Assembly (NCBI RefSeq): GCF_030269445.1
Contig: NZ_BSTJ01000003.1
Coordinates: 124,001 to 188,000, forward strand
Length of the DNA: 64,000 bases
Direction: 5' to 3'
From: Actinoallomurus iriomotensis
GTDB lineage: Bacteria; Actinomycetota; Actinomycetes; Streptosporangiales; Streptosporangiaceae
Positions 1 to 9,301 of the stretch are shown here, piece by piece. The notes under the pieces were generated by a model. It was not told the DNA's origin. It ran no database searches and saw only the letters and a program-made list of their open reading frames with translations. The translations under genes and the position numbers were made by a program. Position 1 is the first letter of the stretch. Each line of letters starts with the position of its first letter.

Positions 1-23
1 GCCTGGGAGAGGACCGCGCGCAC

Positions 24-875
24 GTGAACGGACCGCTGCCCGGCGAGCTCCTCCTGGTCGGCGACGACCGCCTGCACGTGGTCGAGGAGGGCACCGGTAC
101 GCCGCCCGTGCTGCTGACCTCCGGGCTCGGCGGCGCCTGGTTCGACTGGAACCCGGTCGCCGAGCTGCTGCGCGAACGGCACCGCGTCATCGCCTTCGAC
201 CGTCCCGGTCTGGGCGGCAGCCCGCCCTCCGGTCACCGGCCGGCCGGGCTGTGCGCCGAGGCGGACCGTCTCGCCGGGCTCGCCCGCCGTACCGGTGAGG
301 CGGTGATCGTGGTGGCGCACTCGCTCGCGGGCTTCCACGCGGAGGCATTCGCACGCCGGTACCCCGAGCTGGTCGAGGGCCTGGTGCTGGTCGACCCGAG
401 CGTCGAGCAGGACAGGCCGCCGCACGCGTGGCGGCTCAGCCGGCTCGCGCCCGCCGCCGGGCTCGCCGGGCGCGCGATCGGCATGACCGGCCTGGCCCGG
501 TTCGCCGGCCCGCTCATCCGCGGTGTGGTCATGCGGCGGATCACCGAACGCGGCGACGTCGCGCCGCCGGAGTTCTCCCGCGCCGTCTACGGGCGGGCGC
601 ACGTGCTCGGCACGCTCCTCGCCGAGAACGCCGCGTACCGCCAGCTCGCCGCCGACCTGCTCACGCTCCGCGAGTCGGCCCCGTTTCCCGAGGTCCCGCT
701 GTGTGTGATCACGGCGCTCGGCGACGTACGCGGGGACGGCCGCGAGTGGCGGCGGGCCCACGCCGACATCGCCGCGCTCAGCCCGTACGGGCGGCAGATC
801 ATCCTCCCCCGCACCGGGCATCTGGTGCAGATCGACCGGCCCGAGGTCATCGCCGAGGCGGTGGACCGGCTGTGA
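24..875 (+). CDS. alpha/beta-fold hydrolase
   Basis: This is a soluble alpha/beta hydrolase of about 283 residues from a GTG start. The nucleophile elbow reads VVAHSLAG around residue 97, with Ser as the predicted nucleophile. The catalytic His lies in RTGHLVQIDRP near the C-terminus. An oxyanion-region segment, LTSGLGG, lies near residue 33. The substrate cannot be read from sequence. The frame is open to the left edge of the window, so an upstream start is possible. The stop overlaps the GTG of the following lipoprotein gene by 4 bases, so the two are probably translationally coupled. Confidence 0.8.
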   Translation: MNGPLPGELLLVGDDRLHVVEEGTGTPPVLLTSGLGGAWFDWNPVAELLRERHRVIAFDRPGLGGSPPSGHRPAGLCAEADRLAGLARRTGEAVIVVAHSLAGFHAEAFARRYPELVEGLVLVDPSVEQDRPPHAWRLSRLAPAAGLAGRAIGMTGLARFAGPLIRGVVMRRITERGDVAPPEFSRAVYGRAHVLGTLLAENAAYRQLAADLLTLRESAPFPEVPLCVITALGDVRGDGREWRRAHADIAALSPYGRQIILPRTGHLVQIDRPEVIAEAVDRL

Positions 876-1249
876 AGGGACTTCTGGCGTTCGCGGTGGC
901 CCTCCTGCTGGTCCTCCTCGCCCTCGCGAGCTGCACCGATCCGGCGCGGAAGGTCTCGGAGAGCTCGCTGCGCAACGCCACCGCCCGCGGCGCGACGGAG
1001 GAGATGCACGGCCTGGGCTACGAGATCAAGAAGGGCATGCGCTGCCGGACGCTGTCGGCCGACACGATGTCCGTCGTGCGGGTGCAGTGCGTGGGACGCA
1101 CGACGCGAGACGAGCCCGTACGGGTGGACGCGGTCGCCTCCGACGCCGCGTCCGCGCACCCCCGCCAGGAGTTCGTGATCAAGGTCGGCGGCCGGGAGGT
1201 CGTCCGTACCCCGTGCCTCGGCCAGGGCTGCCAGGACCGTGACCGGTGA
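872..1249 (+). CDS. small putative lipoprotein
   Basis: The 125-residue product starts at GTG 872, which overlaps the upstream stop as GTGA. A hydrophobic leader rich in Leu and Ala ends in LALASC, a good lipobox with Cys at about residue 21. The product is therefore predicted to be an exported, lipid-anchored protein. The mature part contains three further Cys (MRCRT, RVQC and the PCLGQGC tail) that could form disulfides outside the cell. I recognise no domain. Its coupling to the hydrolase suggests a shared envelope-related role, which is inference. Confidence 0.7.
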   Translation: MKGLLAFAVALLLVLLALASCTDPARKVSESSLRNATARGATEEMHGLGYEIKKGMRCRTLSADTMSVVRVQCVGRTTRDEPVRVDAVASDAASAHPRQEFVIKVGGREVVRTPCLGQGCQDRDR

Positions 1250-1283
1250 ACCGGCGCGCCGGGGGGCACGATAACTTTCGCGC

Positions 1284-2378
1284 ATGCAGCGCCGAGCCAC
1301 CGGACCCAGCCGCATGACAGAGACGGCCGGGATCCTGGGCGGCACCGACAGCGAGCGCATCGTGGTGGACGCGATGGGCGGTGACCACGCGCCCGGCGAA
1401 GTGGTGGCGGGCACGATCATCGCCGCGCGCGAGCACGGCGTACGGCCCATCCTCGTCGGCCAGGCCGCCCGAATCCGGCAGATCCTCGCCGCGCACGACG
1501 CGCTCGGGGAGATCCCGATCGTCAACGCCGAGGACGTCGTCGCGATGGACGAGGGCGCGCTGGCGGGCCTGCGGCGGCCGCGGTCGTCGGTGGCGGTGGC
1601 CTGCCGGCTGATCCGGCGGGGGTACGCGTCCGCGCTGGTGTCGGCCGGGTCGACCGGCGGTGTCGTCGCGACGTCCCGGCTGCGGCTGCGCGGCCAGCCC
1701 GGCGTGGCCCGTCCCGCGATCGCCGTGGTCCTGCCGACCCGGCCGCGGCCGACCGTGTTCCTCGACGCCGGCGCCACCGCCGACGCCAAACCCGAGATGC
1801 TCGTGCAGTTCGCCATGCTCGGCACGGCGTACGCCCGGGTCCGGCTGGGCGTCGAGGCGCCGCGCGTCGGGCTCCTGACCATCGGCGAGGAGGCGGGCAA
1901 GGGCGACAAGCTGACCCGGCGGGCGTACGAGCTGCTCGCCGGTGACGTGGAGGGCGTGGACTTCGCCGGGAACGTCGAGGGCTCCGACCTGCTGACCGGC
2001 AAGGTGGACGTCGTGGTGACCGACGGGTTCACCGGCAACGTCGCGCTCAAGACGATCGAGGGCGCCGTACGCCTCGCCGTCGCGGAGATGCGGCAGGCCC
2101 TCACCGCCAGCCGCACCGCGAAGCTCGGCGCGCTGCTGCAACGACGGCGCCTGCGGCACCTGCGGCATCGCCTGGACTCCGAGACGTACGGCGGCGGGGT
2201 GCTGCTGGGGCTGAACGGCACGGTCGTGATCGCGCACGGGTCCTCGCACGCCCCCGGCGTGGCGGCGGCGTGCGTGCTCGCCCGCGATCTGGCCCAGAGC
2301 CGCATCGTGGAGCAGATCGGCGAGCGCATCGCCGCGAACCGCCCGCACCGGCTGCCCCGCCGGGAGGAATCCCGCTGA
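1284..2378 (+). CDS. plsX: phosphate acyltransferase PlsX
   Basis: PlsX converts acyl-ACP to acyl-phosphate at the start of phospholipid synthesis. The N-terminus carries the family motif VDAMGGDHAP. SAGSTGG follows (usually SAGNTG), then LDAGATADAKPE, LLTIGEEAGKGDKLT, GNVEGSDLL, TDGFTGNVALK and LLGLNGTVVIAHGSS. These cover the whole fold, and the 364-residue length is slightly above normal. Two starts are possible, ATG 1284 and ATG 1314. Neither has a good Shine-Dalgarno, and GATAAC 7-8 bases upstream of 1284 could be a -10 box for a leaderless message. The usual actinobacterial rpmF/rnc neighbours are absent, so this is a standalone locus and possibly a second copy. Confidence 0.88.
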   Translation: MQRRATGPSRMTETAGILGGTDSERIVVDAMGGDHAPGEVVAGTIIAAREHGVRPILVGQAARIRQILAAHDALGEIPIVNAEDVVAMDEGALAGLRRPRSSVAVACRLIRRGYASALVSAGSTGGVVATSRLRLRGQPGVARPAIAVVLPTRPRPTVFLDAGATADAKPEMLVQFAMLGTAYARVRLGVEAPRVGLLTIGEEAGKGDKLTRRAYELLAGDVEGVDFAGNVEGSDLLTGKVDVVVTDGFTGNVALKTIEGAVRLAVAEMRQALTASRTAKLGALLQRRRLRHLRHRLDSETYGGGVLLGLNGTVVIAHGSSHAPGVAAACVLARDLAQSRIVEQIGERIAANRPHRLPRREESR

Positions 2379-2430
2379 CCCGCCGCCGCTCCTCGTGGTT
2401 AACTCACCGGTAACCACCGGGAGGTCTTTG

Positions 2431-3588
2431 ATGGAGCGGTCGTACGACGTGGTGCTGATGGGCGGAACCGGGTTCACCGGAGGGCTCACCGCCGACTACC
2501 TGGCCTCGCGTCTACCGGCGGACGCCCGGTGGGCGCTGGCCGGACGGAACCTGTCGCGGCTGGAGGCGCTGCGCGACCGGCTCGGCGTGGACGTGCCGCT
2601 GCTGCGGGCCGACGCGACCGACCCGGACTCCCTGCGCGAACTCGCCGCCTCGTCGCGCGTCGTCCTCAGCACGGTCGGCCCGTACCTCGATCACGGCGAG
2701 CCGCTCGTCGCCGCCTGCGCCGAGGCCGGCACCGACTACGCCGACCTGACCGGCGAGCCGGAGTTCGTCGACCAGATGTACCTGAAGTACCACGCCCGGG
2801 CGACGGAGACGGGCGCGCGGCTCGTGCACTGCGCCGGGTTCGACTCGATCCCGCACGACCTGGGCGTCTACTTCACGGTCCGGCAGCTTCCGGCGGGCGT
2901 GCCGCTGCGCGTGAGCGGCTACGTGCGGGTGAACGGCAGGATCTCCGGCGGCACGTACCAGTCGGTGATCACCGTGGCGTCGCGCGCCCGGCAGATGGCC
3001 GAGGCCCACCGGCGGCGCCTCCGGGCCGAGCCGTCGCAGGAGGCGCGCCGGATACGCGCCCTGCCGGGCCGTCCGCACCACAACGCCGGCCTGGGCGCGT
3101 GGGCCATGCCGTTGCCCACGATCGACCCCGACGTCGTACGGCGCTCCGCGGCGGCCCTGGATTCGTACGGCCCGGACTTCTCCTATAGCCACTTCGTCGC
3201 GCTGAAGCGGCTGCCGAGCGCGGCGGCCCTGATGGCGGGCGCCGCGGGCCTGCTGACCGCGGCCCGGATCCCCCCGGTGCGTGAGTGGCTGCGGGGCCGC
3301 CTGAGTTCCGGCGAGGGCCCGTCGGAGGCCCGGCGGGCGAAGAGCTGGTTCGACGTCCACTTCGCGGGCGAGGGCGGCGGGCGAAAGGTCGTCACGCGGG
3401 TACGGGGCGGCGACCCGGGCTACGGGGAGACCGCGAAGATGCTCGCCGAGACCGGCATGGCACTGGCCTACGACGACCTGCCGAAGACCGCGGGCCAGGT
3501 CACGACGGCCGAGGCGATGGGCGACGCCCTGCTCGACCGCCTCCAGAAGGCGGGCATCACCTTCACCGTCGTGGGCCGCCGCGAATAG
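2431..3588 (+). CDS. trans-acting enoyl reductase-like / saccharopine dehydrogenase-fold oxidoreductase
   Basis: The 385-residue protein begins with a Rossmann nucleotide-binding motif, VVLMGGTGFTGGLTADYLA. It continues with LSTVGPYLDHGEPLVAAC, YADLTGEPEF and HCAGFDSIPHDLG. This series is typical of the saccharopine-dehydrogenase-like family that includes the mycobacterial trans-acting enoyl reductases. I chose ATG 2431 because GGGAGG at 2419-2424 lies 6 bases upstream and the Rossmann strand follows directly. A role in reducing lipid or polyketide double bonds is suggested by family only; no polyketide synthase is nearby. The C-terminal half lacks saccharopine-specific features that I can recognise. 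Confidence 0.8.
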   Translation: MERSYDVVLMGGTGFTGGLTADYLASRLPADARWALAGRNLSRLEALRDRLGVDVPLLRADATDPDSLRELAASSRVVLSTVGPYLDHGEPLVAACAEAGTDYADLTGEPEFVDQMYLKYHARATETGARLVHCAGFDSIPHDLGVYFTVRQLPAGVPLRVSGYVRVNGRISGGTYQSVITVASRARQMAEAHRRRLRAEPSQEARRIRALPGRPHHNAGLGAWAMPLPTIDPDVVRRSAAALDSYGPDFSYSHFVALKRLPSAAALMAGAAGLLTAARIPPVREWLRGRLSSGEGPSEARRAKSWFDVHFAGEGGGRKVVTRVRGGDPGYGETAKMLAETGMALAYDDLPKTAGQVTTAEAMGDALLDRLQKAGITFTVVGRRE

Positions 3589-3777
3589 TTCTGTCGGAGG
3601 GTCCGCGTACAGTCCGTAGCCACCCGGAAGCTGTACGTGAGACAGGAGACCCTCGAAGAGATCCACGAGTCGGGCTATCTCCAGGCGACACCGATCCCGG
3701 TCGGCGGCGCGCTGTCCCTCCCCGCGCCTTTCGAGATCACCCTCGACACGACGACGATGCCGAGGCGAAAACACTAG
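3589..3777 (+). pseudogene. Uma2-like endonuclease C-terminal remnant
   Basis: Directly after the preceding stop the same frame stays open for 62 sense codons before TAG at 3775. The translation contains KLYVRQETLEEIHESGYLQA and then LSLPAPFEITLD. This resembles the last 50 or so residues of Uma2-family (DUF820) endonucleases, where a G-Y motif precedes a PF-v-ld end. The only in-frame start is GTG 3637. There is no catalytic core, so if the resemblance is real this is a decayed tail. Homology is judged by eye and needs a profile search. Confidence 0.35.
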
Positions 3778-3874
3778 GCGTCTCCGGCCATCCGGAACGC
3801 AGGCCACGGGCACAGTCCTCCGGGGCGTCCGGCGGGTCGGCGGATATTCGGTCGGGCCGGCGCGGTTCCGCCGA

Positions 3875-3880
3875 TAGGCT
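3875..3880 (+). promoter_or_regulatory. candidate -10 box (TAGGCT) for argS
   Basis: TAGGCT lies 52 bases upstream of the argS start. The same hexamer precedes soxR-like and serC genes in this window at leaderless spacing. No convincing -35 hexamer is seen at 16-18 bp, so this is tentative. Confidence 0.3.
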
Positions 3881-3932
3881 TTGAGAAACTTCGCAGCGTG
3901 AGCTGCCGTACGCCTGTCTCCTGAGGATCTCC

Positions 3933-5669
3933 ATGTCCGACCCGCAAAAAGTTCTCACCGCTCGCGTCCAGGCCGCCCTCGGGCACGCCTTCGGGGAGCC
4001 CGACGCGGATCCGGCGATCCGGCCGTCGCAGTTCGCCGACTTCCAGGCCAACGTCGCTCTCGCGCTGGCCAAGAAGCTGGGCCGCAAACCTCGCGACATC
4101 GCGGCCGAGCTGGTCGAACGCCTCGACGTCGCCGACATGTGCGAGAAGGTGGAGATCAGCGGGCCCGGGTTCGTCAACCTGACGCTGCGGAACGAATGGA
4201 TCGCCGGCCGGGCGCAGCTGATGCACGGCGACGAGCGGCTGTCCGTCGAGCCCACCGCGACGCCCCAGACGACGATCGTGGAGTACTCCTCGCCCAACGT
4301 CGCCAAGGAGATGCACGTCGGTCACCTGCGCACCACGATCGTCGGTGACGCGATCGCGCGGGTCCTGGAGTTCCTCGGTCACAACGTCGTCCGGGACAAC
4401 CACCTCGGTGACTGGGGCACGCAGTACGGCATGCTCATCGAGCACCTGCTCGACGTCGGCGAGGACTCCGACGAGGGCATGCTGCTCGAGACCGACCCGA
4501 ACGCCTTCTACCAGTCGGCGCGGGCCCGGTACGACACCGAGGAGGAGTTCGCGGTACGGGCGCGGCGGCGGCTGGTGAGGCTGCAGGCCGGCGACCCCGA
4601 GACGATGCGGCACTGGCAGCGGCTCGTCGACCTGTCCAAGGTCTACCTCCACACGGTCTACGGGCGGCTCGGCGTCACACTCACCGACGACGACATCCGC
4701 GGCGAGAGCTTCTACAACGACATGCTCGCCGACACCGCCGACGAGCTGGCCGCGGACGGCATCGCGACGATCAGCGACGGCGCGCTGTGCGTGTTCCCGC
4801 CCGGGTTCACCGGACGGGACGGCGGGCCGCTGCCGGTGATCATCCGCAAGAGCGACGGCGGCTACAACTACTCCACCTCCGACCTGGCGACGATCCGCTA
4901 CCGCGTGGACAAGCTGACCGTCGACCGGATGATCTACGTGGTCGGGTCCCAGCAGTCCCTGCACTTCCAGATGCTGTTCGCGGTGGCGCGGATGGCGGGC
5001 TGGCTGCCCGACGGCGTACGGGCCGAGCATGCCCAGATCGGCAACGTCCTCGGCTCCGACGGCAAGATCTTCCGGACTCGGAGCGGCAAGTCGATCAAGC
5101 TGACCGAGCTGCTCGACGAGGCCGTCGAGCGGGCCGGGGCGGCGTTCGACGACGTGCCGCACGAGGAGCCGTTCGACGAGGTCGCCCGGCGCGAGGTGGT
5201 CGAGGCGGTCGGCATCGGCGCGGTCAAGTACGCCGACCTGTCCGTGGCGCGCGACAGCGAGTACGTCTTCGACTTCGACCGGATGATCTCCTTCCGGGGC
5301 AACACCGGGCCGTACCTGCAGTACGCCACCGCGCGGATCCGGTCGATCTTCCGCAAGGGCGGGCTCGCGCCGGAGGACGCCATCGGCCCGATCGCGATCG
5401 GCCATGACGCCGAGCGGGCGCTCGCCCTGCACCTCCTGGGCTTCGGCTCCGCGCTGGAGACGGCCGGGGAGGCCGCCGAGCCGCACCGGCTGTGCGCCTA
5501 CCTGTTCGACCTCGCCTCGGCCTACACCACCTTCTACGAGAACTGCCCGGTGCTGAAGGCCCCCGACGAGGACACCCGCGCGTCGCGGCTGGCGCTGTGC
5601 GCCCTGACCCTGCGCACACTGTCGAAGGGCCTCGAACTCCTGGGCGTTACCACTCCGGAACGCATGTAG
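3933..5669 (+). CDS. argS: arginyl-tRNA synthetase
   Basis: ArgS charges tRNA-Arg. The 578-residue product has the class I signature HVGHLR (HIGH motif) within EYSSPNVAKEMHVGHLRTT. GDWGTQYGMLIEHL follows in the Rossmann core, with a KMSKS-like loop at FRTRSGKSIKL. The C-terminus ends in the typical LLGVTTPERM tail of the anticodon-binding domain. The N-terminal additive domain is present. ATG 3933 is preceded by GAGGA 5 bases upstream. It stands alone and not beside lysA-hom, its frequent actinobacterial neighbours. Confidence 0.96.
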   Translation: MSDPQKVLTARVQAALGHAFGEPDADPAIRPSQFADFQANVALALAKKLGRKPRDIAAELVERLDVADMCEKVEISGPGFVNLTLRNEWIAGRAQLMHGDERLSVEPTATPQTTIVEYSSPNVAKEMHVGHLRTTIVGDAIARVLEFLGHNVVRDNHLGDWGTQYGMLIEHLLDVGEDSDEGMLLETDPNAFYQSARARYDTEEEFAVRARRRLVRLQAGDPETMRHWQRLVDLSKVYLHTVYGRLGVTLTDDDIRGESFYNDMLADTADELAADGIATISDGALCVFPPGFTGRDGGPLPVIIRKSDGGYNYSTSDLATIRYRVDKLTVDRMIYVVGSQQSLHFQMLFAVARMAGWLPDGVRAEHAQIGNVLGSDGKIFRTRSGKSIKLTELLDEAVERAGAAFDDVPHEEPFDEVARREVVEAVGIGAVKYADLSVARDSEYVFDFDRMISFRGNTGPYLQYATARIRSIFRKGGLAPEDAIGPIAIGHDAERALALHLLGFGSALETAGEAAEPHRLCAYLFDLASAYTTFYENCPVLKAPDEDTRASRLALCALTLRTLSKGLELLGVTTPERM

Positions 5670-5785
5670 CCCCCACTGCGTCGCATAAACCGGGACGATA
5701 TGCGGCGAGGAGGGCACGTGCGCGAGCGGAGCGGCCAGACCGGCAGCCACAGCGACTCGTTCACCGGCCCGGTGGAGGAGGGGTT

Positions 5786-7363
5786 GTGAGCGACGACTGG
5801 TGGAGCGACGCCGGTTACGACGCCGGTTACTGGGAGAACAGGGCGACCGACCGGCGGCAGGACCGCCAGATCGAGAAGCTTCAGGGCGAGGTCCAGGCCG
5901 CCTACAGCTACGCCGCGTCCCGGTCGCGGGCGTTGCAGTCGCGGCTGTCGGAGGTCCAGGGCACGCTCGAACGCCGGCTCGGCCGGCTGGCCAAGTCCTT
6001 CGACGCGTTCGTGGAGCTGTCGGACGTCCGGCTGGAGCTGGCGATGTTCGACCGGGAGTCGGCGGTACGGCACCGCACGCGCCGGCTGCTCACCGGCCTG
6101 ACCCAGGGCGCCGGCGACCCGCCGCCGCTCGACCTGGATGAGTGTCCCGGCTACTGGCTGAGGCCGGCGGCCGACGGCCTGGCCGCCCTCGTGCGCGGCG
6201 ACGACGAGGCGGCGGAGAAGTTCACCGCCGAGGCGATCGCCCTCGACGAGGACCGCACGACGCTGTTCCTCACGCTCGGCCTGGCGACGGCCGGCCGGTA
6301 CGTCGACGCGGTGCCCTGGCTGTCGCGGTCACTGCCGTCTCTCGGCACGACGGTGACCGCGGTGCAGCGGCAGCTGTGGATCGCCTGCGCCGACGGCGCG
6401 TTCGGCGCGCCGGGCGCCGCCCACATCGAGCGGCGGCTCACCGAGGTGATCGACGAGATGCCCGGTGAGGCCGCCGAGCAGGAGCGGGAGCGCTGGCGTC
6501 AGGCGGTCACCGGCAAGCCCGACGGCCGCCGGGGCCGGGCGAAACTGCCGCGTGAGCTGCAGAACGTGCCGGGCCTGACCGAGCCGCCGGTCGTCGCCGA
6601 GAGCCTCGCGGGCCTGCGCAGAAAGGTGGAGGAGGCGCTCCAGCCGGTCGACGTGGAGCCGGCCGCCGACTTCGTGGGCCTGCTGATCACCCTGGTGGAC
6701 GAGGGCGCGCCGGACGAGCGCGAGTTGATGGCCCGTGCCCGCGAGCTGCGCGACATCATCGAGACGGGCGCCGGGCAGCGGCCGCCGGCCTGGGACGCCC
6801 CCGCCGGTGAGACGCTCGAACTCCTACGCGGCGACCTGTTCTCCCGGTCGGCGCCGGGCCCGCGCGCGCTCGCGGTCAGGGTGGGCTCGCGCTGGCTGCG
6901 CGCGATCGCCGAGGGTCTGGCCGAGCGCGCGTCCGCGGCGCCGCCGGACGCGGTGGACGTACGCGTGTACGGCCATCCCCTCCGGGTCGGGCTGGACGGC
7001 ACGCCCGCGCTGCCCGAGGCCCAGGCCACGATCGACGAGGCCGCCACGGTCAGCCCCACGGGTGAGCGGCTCGGCATGGCAGTGGCGATCGCCGGGGTCC
7101 TGGTGCTGGCGCTCACGATCGCGGCCGGGATCCCGGCGCTGGCCGTGGTGTCGGCCGCGATGATCCTCGTCGGCGCCGGAATCTGGATCAAGCTGCGAGC
7201 CGATCGGTCGCGGGCCCGTAAGGAGGCGGAGCACAACAAGGAAAGGCTCGCCCGGCAGGCCGAAACCATTACCGGCGCGCTGAAGAACTGCCACACCGTT
7301 CACAAGAATCTCGCGAAAACCGTGGAGGCGGATCGCCAGGCGATCGTCACCGTCTTGACCTAG
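5786..7363 (+). CDS. coiled-coil membrane protein, unknown function
   Basis: The start is GTG 5786, directly after a strong GGAGGAGGGG (5774-5783). The 525-residue protein starts with an aromatic, acidic head (SDDWWSDAGYDAGYWENR). A predicted coiled coil over about residues 25-75 follows, then an Ala/Glu-rich helical middle that looks like tetratricopeptide-type packing (AEAIALDEDRTTLFLTLGLA). Two adjacent hydrophobic segments lie near residues 430-470 (VAIAGVLVLALTIAAG and ALAVVSAAMILVGAGI). A basic helical tail ends the protein. It is probably an inner-membrane protein with a cytosolic N-terminus. I do not recognise the family. Confidence 0.75.
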   Translation: MSDDWWSDAGYDAGYWENRATDRRQDRQIEKLQGEVQAAYSYAASRSRALQSRLSEVQGTLERRLGRLAKSFDAFVELSDVRLELAMFDRESAVRHRTRRLLTGLTQGAGDPPPLDLDECPGYWLRPAADGLAALVRGDDEAAEKFTAEAIALDEDRTTLFLTLGLATAGRYVDAVPWLSRSLPSLGTTVTAVQRQLWIACADGAFGAPGAAHIERRLTEVIDEMPGEAAEQERERWRQAVTGKPDGRRGRAKLPRELQNVPGLTEPPVVAESLAGLRRKVEEALQPVDVEPAADFVGLLITLVDEGAPDERELMARARELRDIIETGAGQRPPAWDAPAGETLELLRGDLFSRSAPGPRALAVRVGSRWLRAIAEGLAERASAAPPDAVDVRVYGHPLRVGLDGTPALPEAQATIDEAATVSPTGERLGMAVAIAGVLVLALTIAAGIPALAVVSAAMILVGAGIWIKLRADRSRARKEAEHNKERLARQAETITGALKNCHTVHKNLAKTVEADRQAIVTVLT

Positions 7364-7414
7364 GAGATTTACGGGTATTCGTGCCACTGTGAGAGCAACA
7401 TCCCGGAGGCACGT

Positions 7415-8884
7415 ATGGGCAGGGACGTAGCGGCGATCACGGTCTCCACCGAAGACCGGCGGCGTTATCGCGAAAAAGTGCAGCGCTGCCTGGAGGCGTT
7501 CGCGGCGATGCTGAGAGACTCCCGGTTCGCGCCCGAACCACCCAGTATGGGAATGGAGATCGAACTCGCGCTCGTGGATGACGGAGGACGGCCGGCGATG
7601 CGGAACGCGGCCGTCCTCGACGCGATCGCCGACGATCAGTGGTCGACCGAGCTCGCCCAGTGCGACATCGAGGTGAACCTCCCGCCGTTCCCGCTGGCCG
7701 CCAAGTCGCTGGGCGCGCTGGAGCAGAGCGTGCGCGACACGCTGAACGACGCCGACGTCCGCGCCCGGCAGCAGGGCGCCCGGCTCATGCTGGTCGGCAT
7801 CCTGCCGACCCTGCGGGAGACCGACCTCACCGAGGAGACCCTGTCCGCCAACCCCCGTTACCGGCTGCTGAACGAGCAGATCATCACCGCTCGCGGCGGC
7901 GAGGCCCTGCGCCTGGACATCGACGGCCGCGAACGGCTCCGTACCCTCGCCGACAGCATCTCGCCCGAGGCGGCGTGCACGAGTGTGCAGTATCACCTGC
8001 AGGTGACCCCCGAGGACTTCGGGGCGTTCTGGAACGCCTCGCAGATGATCGCCGGGGTCCAGGCCGCCCTCGCCGCGAACTCACCGTTCCTGTTCGGCCG
8101 TGAGCTGTGGGCCGAGACCCGGATCCCGCTGTTCGAGCAGGCCACCGACACCCGTGCCAAGGAGCTCAGAGAGCAGGGCGTACGGCCGCGCGTGTGGTTC
8201 GGCGAACGCTGGATCACCTCGGTCCTGGACCTGTTCGAGGAGAACAGCCGTTACTTCTCTCCCCTGCTGCCCGTCTGCGACGACGGCGACCCCCTGGACG
8301 AACTGGCCCGCGGCGACGCCCCGGGCCTGAACGAGCTCACCCTCCACAACGGCACCATCTACCGCTGGAACCGCCCCGTCTACGACATCGCCCAGGGCCG
8401 CCCGCACCTGCGGGTGGAGAACCGCGTGCTGCCCGCCGGGCCCACCGTCGCCGACACCATGGCGAACGGCGCCTTCTACTACGGTCTCATCCGGGCCCTG
8501 GCCGACGAGGAACGCCCGCCTTGGAACCGCATGCCGTTCGCCGCCGCGGCCGGCAACCTGCGCCGCGGCGCGCGGTACGGAATGGACGCCATGGTGGTGT
8601 GGCCCGGCGTCGGCGAGGTGCGGGTGACGGACCTGGTGCTGCGCGTGCTGCTGCCGAAGGCCGCCGCCGGTCTCGAGCGCTGGGGCGTCGACGGAGTCGT
8701 ACGGGACCGGCTGCTCGGCATCATCGAACAGCGCTGCCTGGCCGGCCGCAACGGCGCGACCTGGCAGGCGGGCACGGTGCGCGCGATCGGCGGGGACCGC
8801 CAGGAGGCGCTGCGCCGGATGGTGCGGCTCTACCTCGAGCACATGCACACCAACGCCCCGGTCCACACCTGGCCGATCGGCTGA
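7415..8884 (+). CDS. glutamate-cysteine ligase family 2 (GCS2) protein
   Basis: GCS2 enzymes join glutamate to an amine with ATP. This 489-residue protein shows the family landmarks GMEIELALVD, ELAQCDIEVNLPP, LMLVGILPTL and CTSVQYHLQV, and later HLRVENRVLPAGPTVADTMAN. It is longer than E. coli YbdK and belongs to the actinobacterial group of about 490-500 residues. Actinobacteria make mycothiol, so gamma-glutamylcysteine for glutathione is unlikely to be the product. An ergothioneine-type (EgtA) role or another amide ligation is possible, but no egtBCD genes are near. GGAGG at 7405-7409 supports ATG 7415. Confidence 0.82.
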   Translation: MGRDVAAITVSTEDRRRYREKVQRCLEAFAAMLRDSRFAPEPPSMGMEIELALVDDGGRPAMRNAAVLDAIADDQWSTELAQCDIEVNLPPFPLAAKSLGALEQSVRDTLNDADVRARQQGARLMLVGILPTLRETDLTEETLSANPRYRLLNEQIITARGGEALRLDIDGRERLRTLADSISPEAACTSVQYHLQVTPEDFGAFWNASQMIAGVQAALAANSPFLFGRELWAETRIPLFEQATDTRAKELREQGVRPRVWFGERWITSVLDLFEENSRYFSPLLPVCDDGDPLDELARGDAPGLNELTLHNGTIYRWNRPVYDIAQGRPHLRVENRVLPAGPTVADTMANGAFYYGLIRALADEERPPWNRMPFAAAAGNLRRGARYGMDAMVVWPGVGEVRVTDLVLRVLLPKAAAGLERWGVDGVVRDRLLGIIEQRCLAGRNGATWQAGTVRAIGGDRQEALRRMVRLYLEHMHTNAPVHTWPIG

Positions 8885-8888
8885 AGGC

Positions 8889-9134
8889 CTACTGGAGGTA
8901 GCCCTCGACCTCACCCGCCGGCCGGGACGAGGCGTCGTCCGGGTTCTCGCCCGCGTCGCGCCGGGCCCGCCGCTGGCGCAGGAGATCCCAGCACTGGTCG
9001 AGGGCCTCCTCCAGGCTCCGCAGCCGCTGGTGCTCCTCCTCGGCGGCCAGGTCGCCCTTCTGCAGGCGTTCGCGGAGCGTGTGCTCCTCGTCCACCAGGC
9101 CGTGGATCCGGCCGAGAATCTCGCTGTCCTGCAT
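8889..9134 (-). CDS. DUF2630 family protein
   Basis: The 81-residue protein reads as a DUF2630 member along its whole length. It has IHGLVDEEHTLRERL, a charged linker, LEEALDQCWDLLRQRRARR, and the C-terminal VEGYLQ. It is predicted to be a cytosolic helical hairpin of unknown function, conserved in actinobacteria. GAGGTGAT lies upstream of ATG 9134. It converges on the GCS2 gene with only 4 bases between the stops. Confidence 0.88.
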   Translation of the reverse strand: MQDSEILGRIHGLVDEEHTLRERLQKGDLAAEEEHQRLRSLEEALDQCWDLLRQRRARRDAGENPDDASSRPAGEVEGYLQ

Positions 9135-9249
9135 CTTCAGATCACCTCAAGACGACAGTCTGACAGCTGCCGCGCCCGCGGCGCACACCGCCGGTGGGCA
9201 TGCGCCACCCGCACCGCGGCCTGACTGCGGCCGCGGCCTCTCTGACCAC

Positions 9250-9290
9250 CGGCCGGACCGGGTCCCGTGCGCAGCGGACCCGGCCGGTCA
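9250..9290 (-). terminator. stem-loop after the histone-like gene
   Basis: CCGGGTCC (9258-9265) pairs with GGACCCGG (9276-9283) around a 10-base loop. After one mismatch, CCGG pairs extend the stem on each side. It lies just past the stop of the minus-strand gene at 9302. There is no U tract, as is common in high-GC actinobacteria. Confidence 0.6.
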
Positions 9291-9301
9291 AGGACCGGGC
9301 C

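Noticed and set aside
587-2329. Long minus-strand open frame of 580 codons opposite the lipoprotein and plsX genes
   Set aside because: Ser/Arg/Pro-rich antisense shadow caused by high GC third positions; no domain and no ribosome-binding site, while plsX motifs are on the plus strand.
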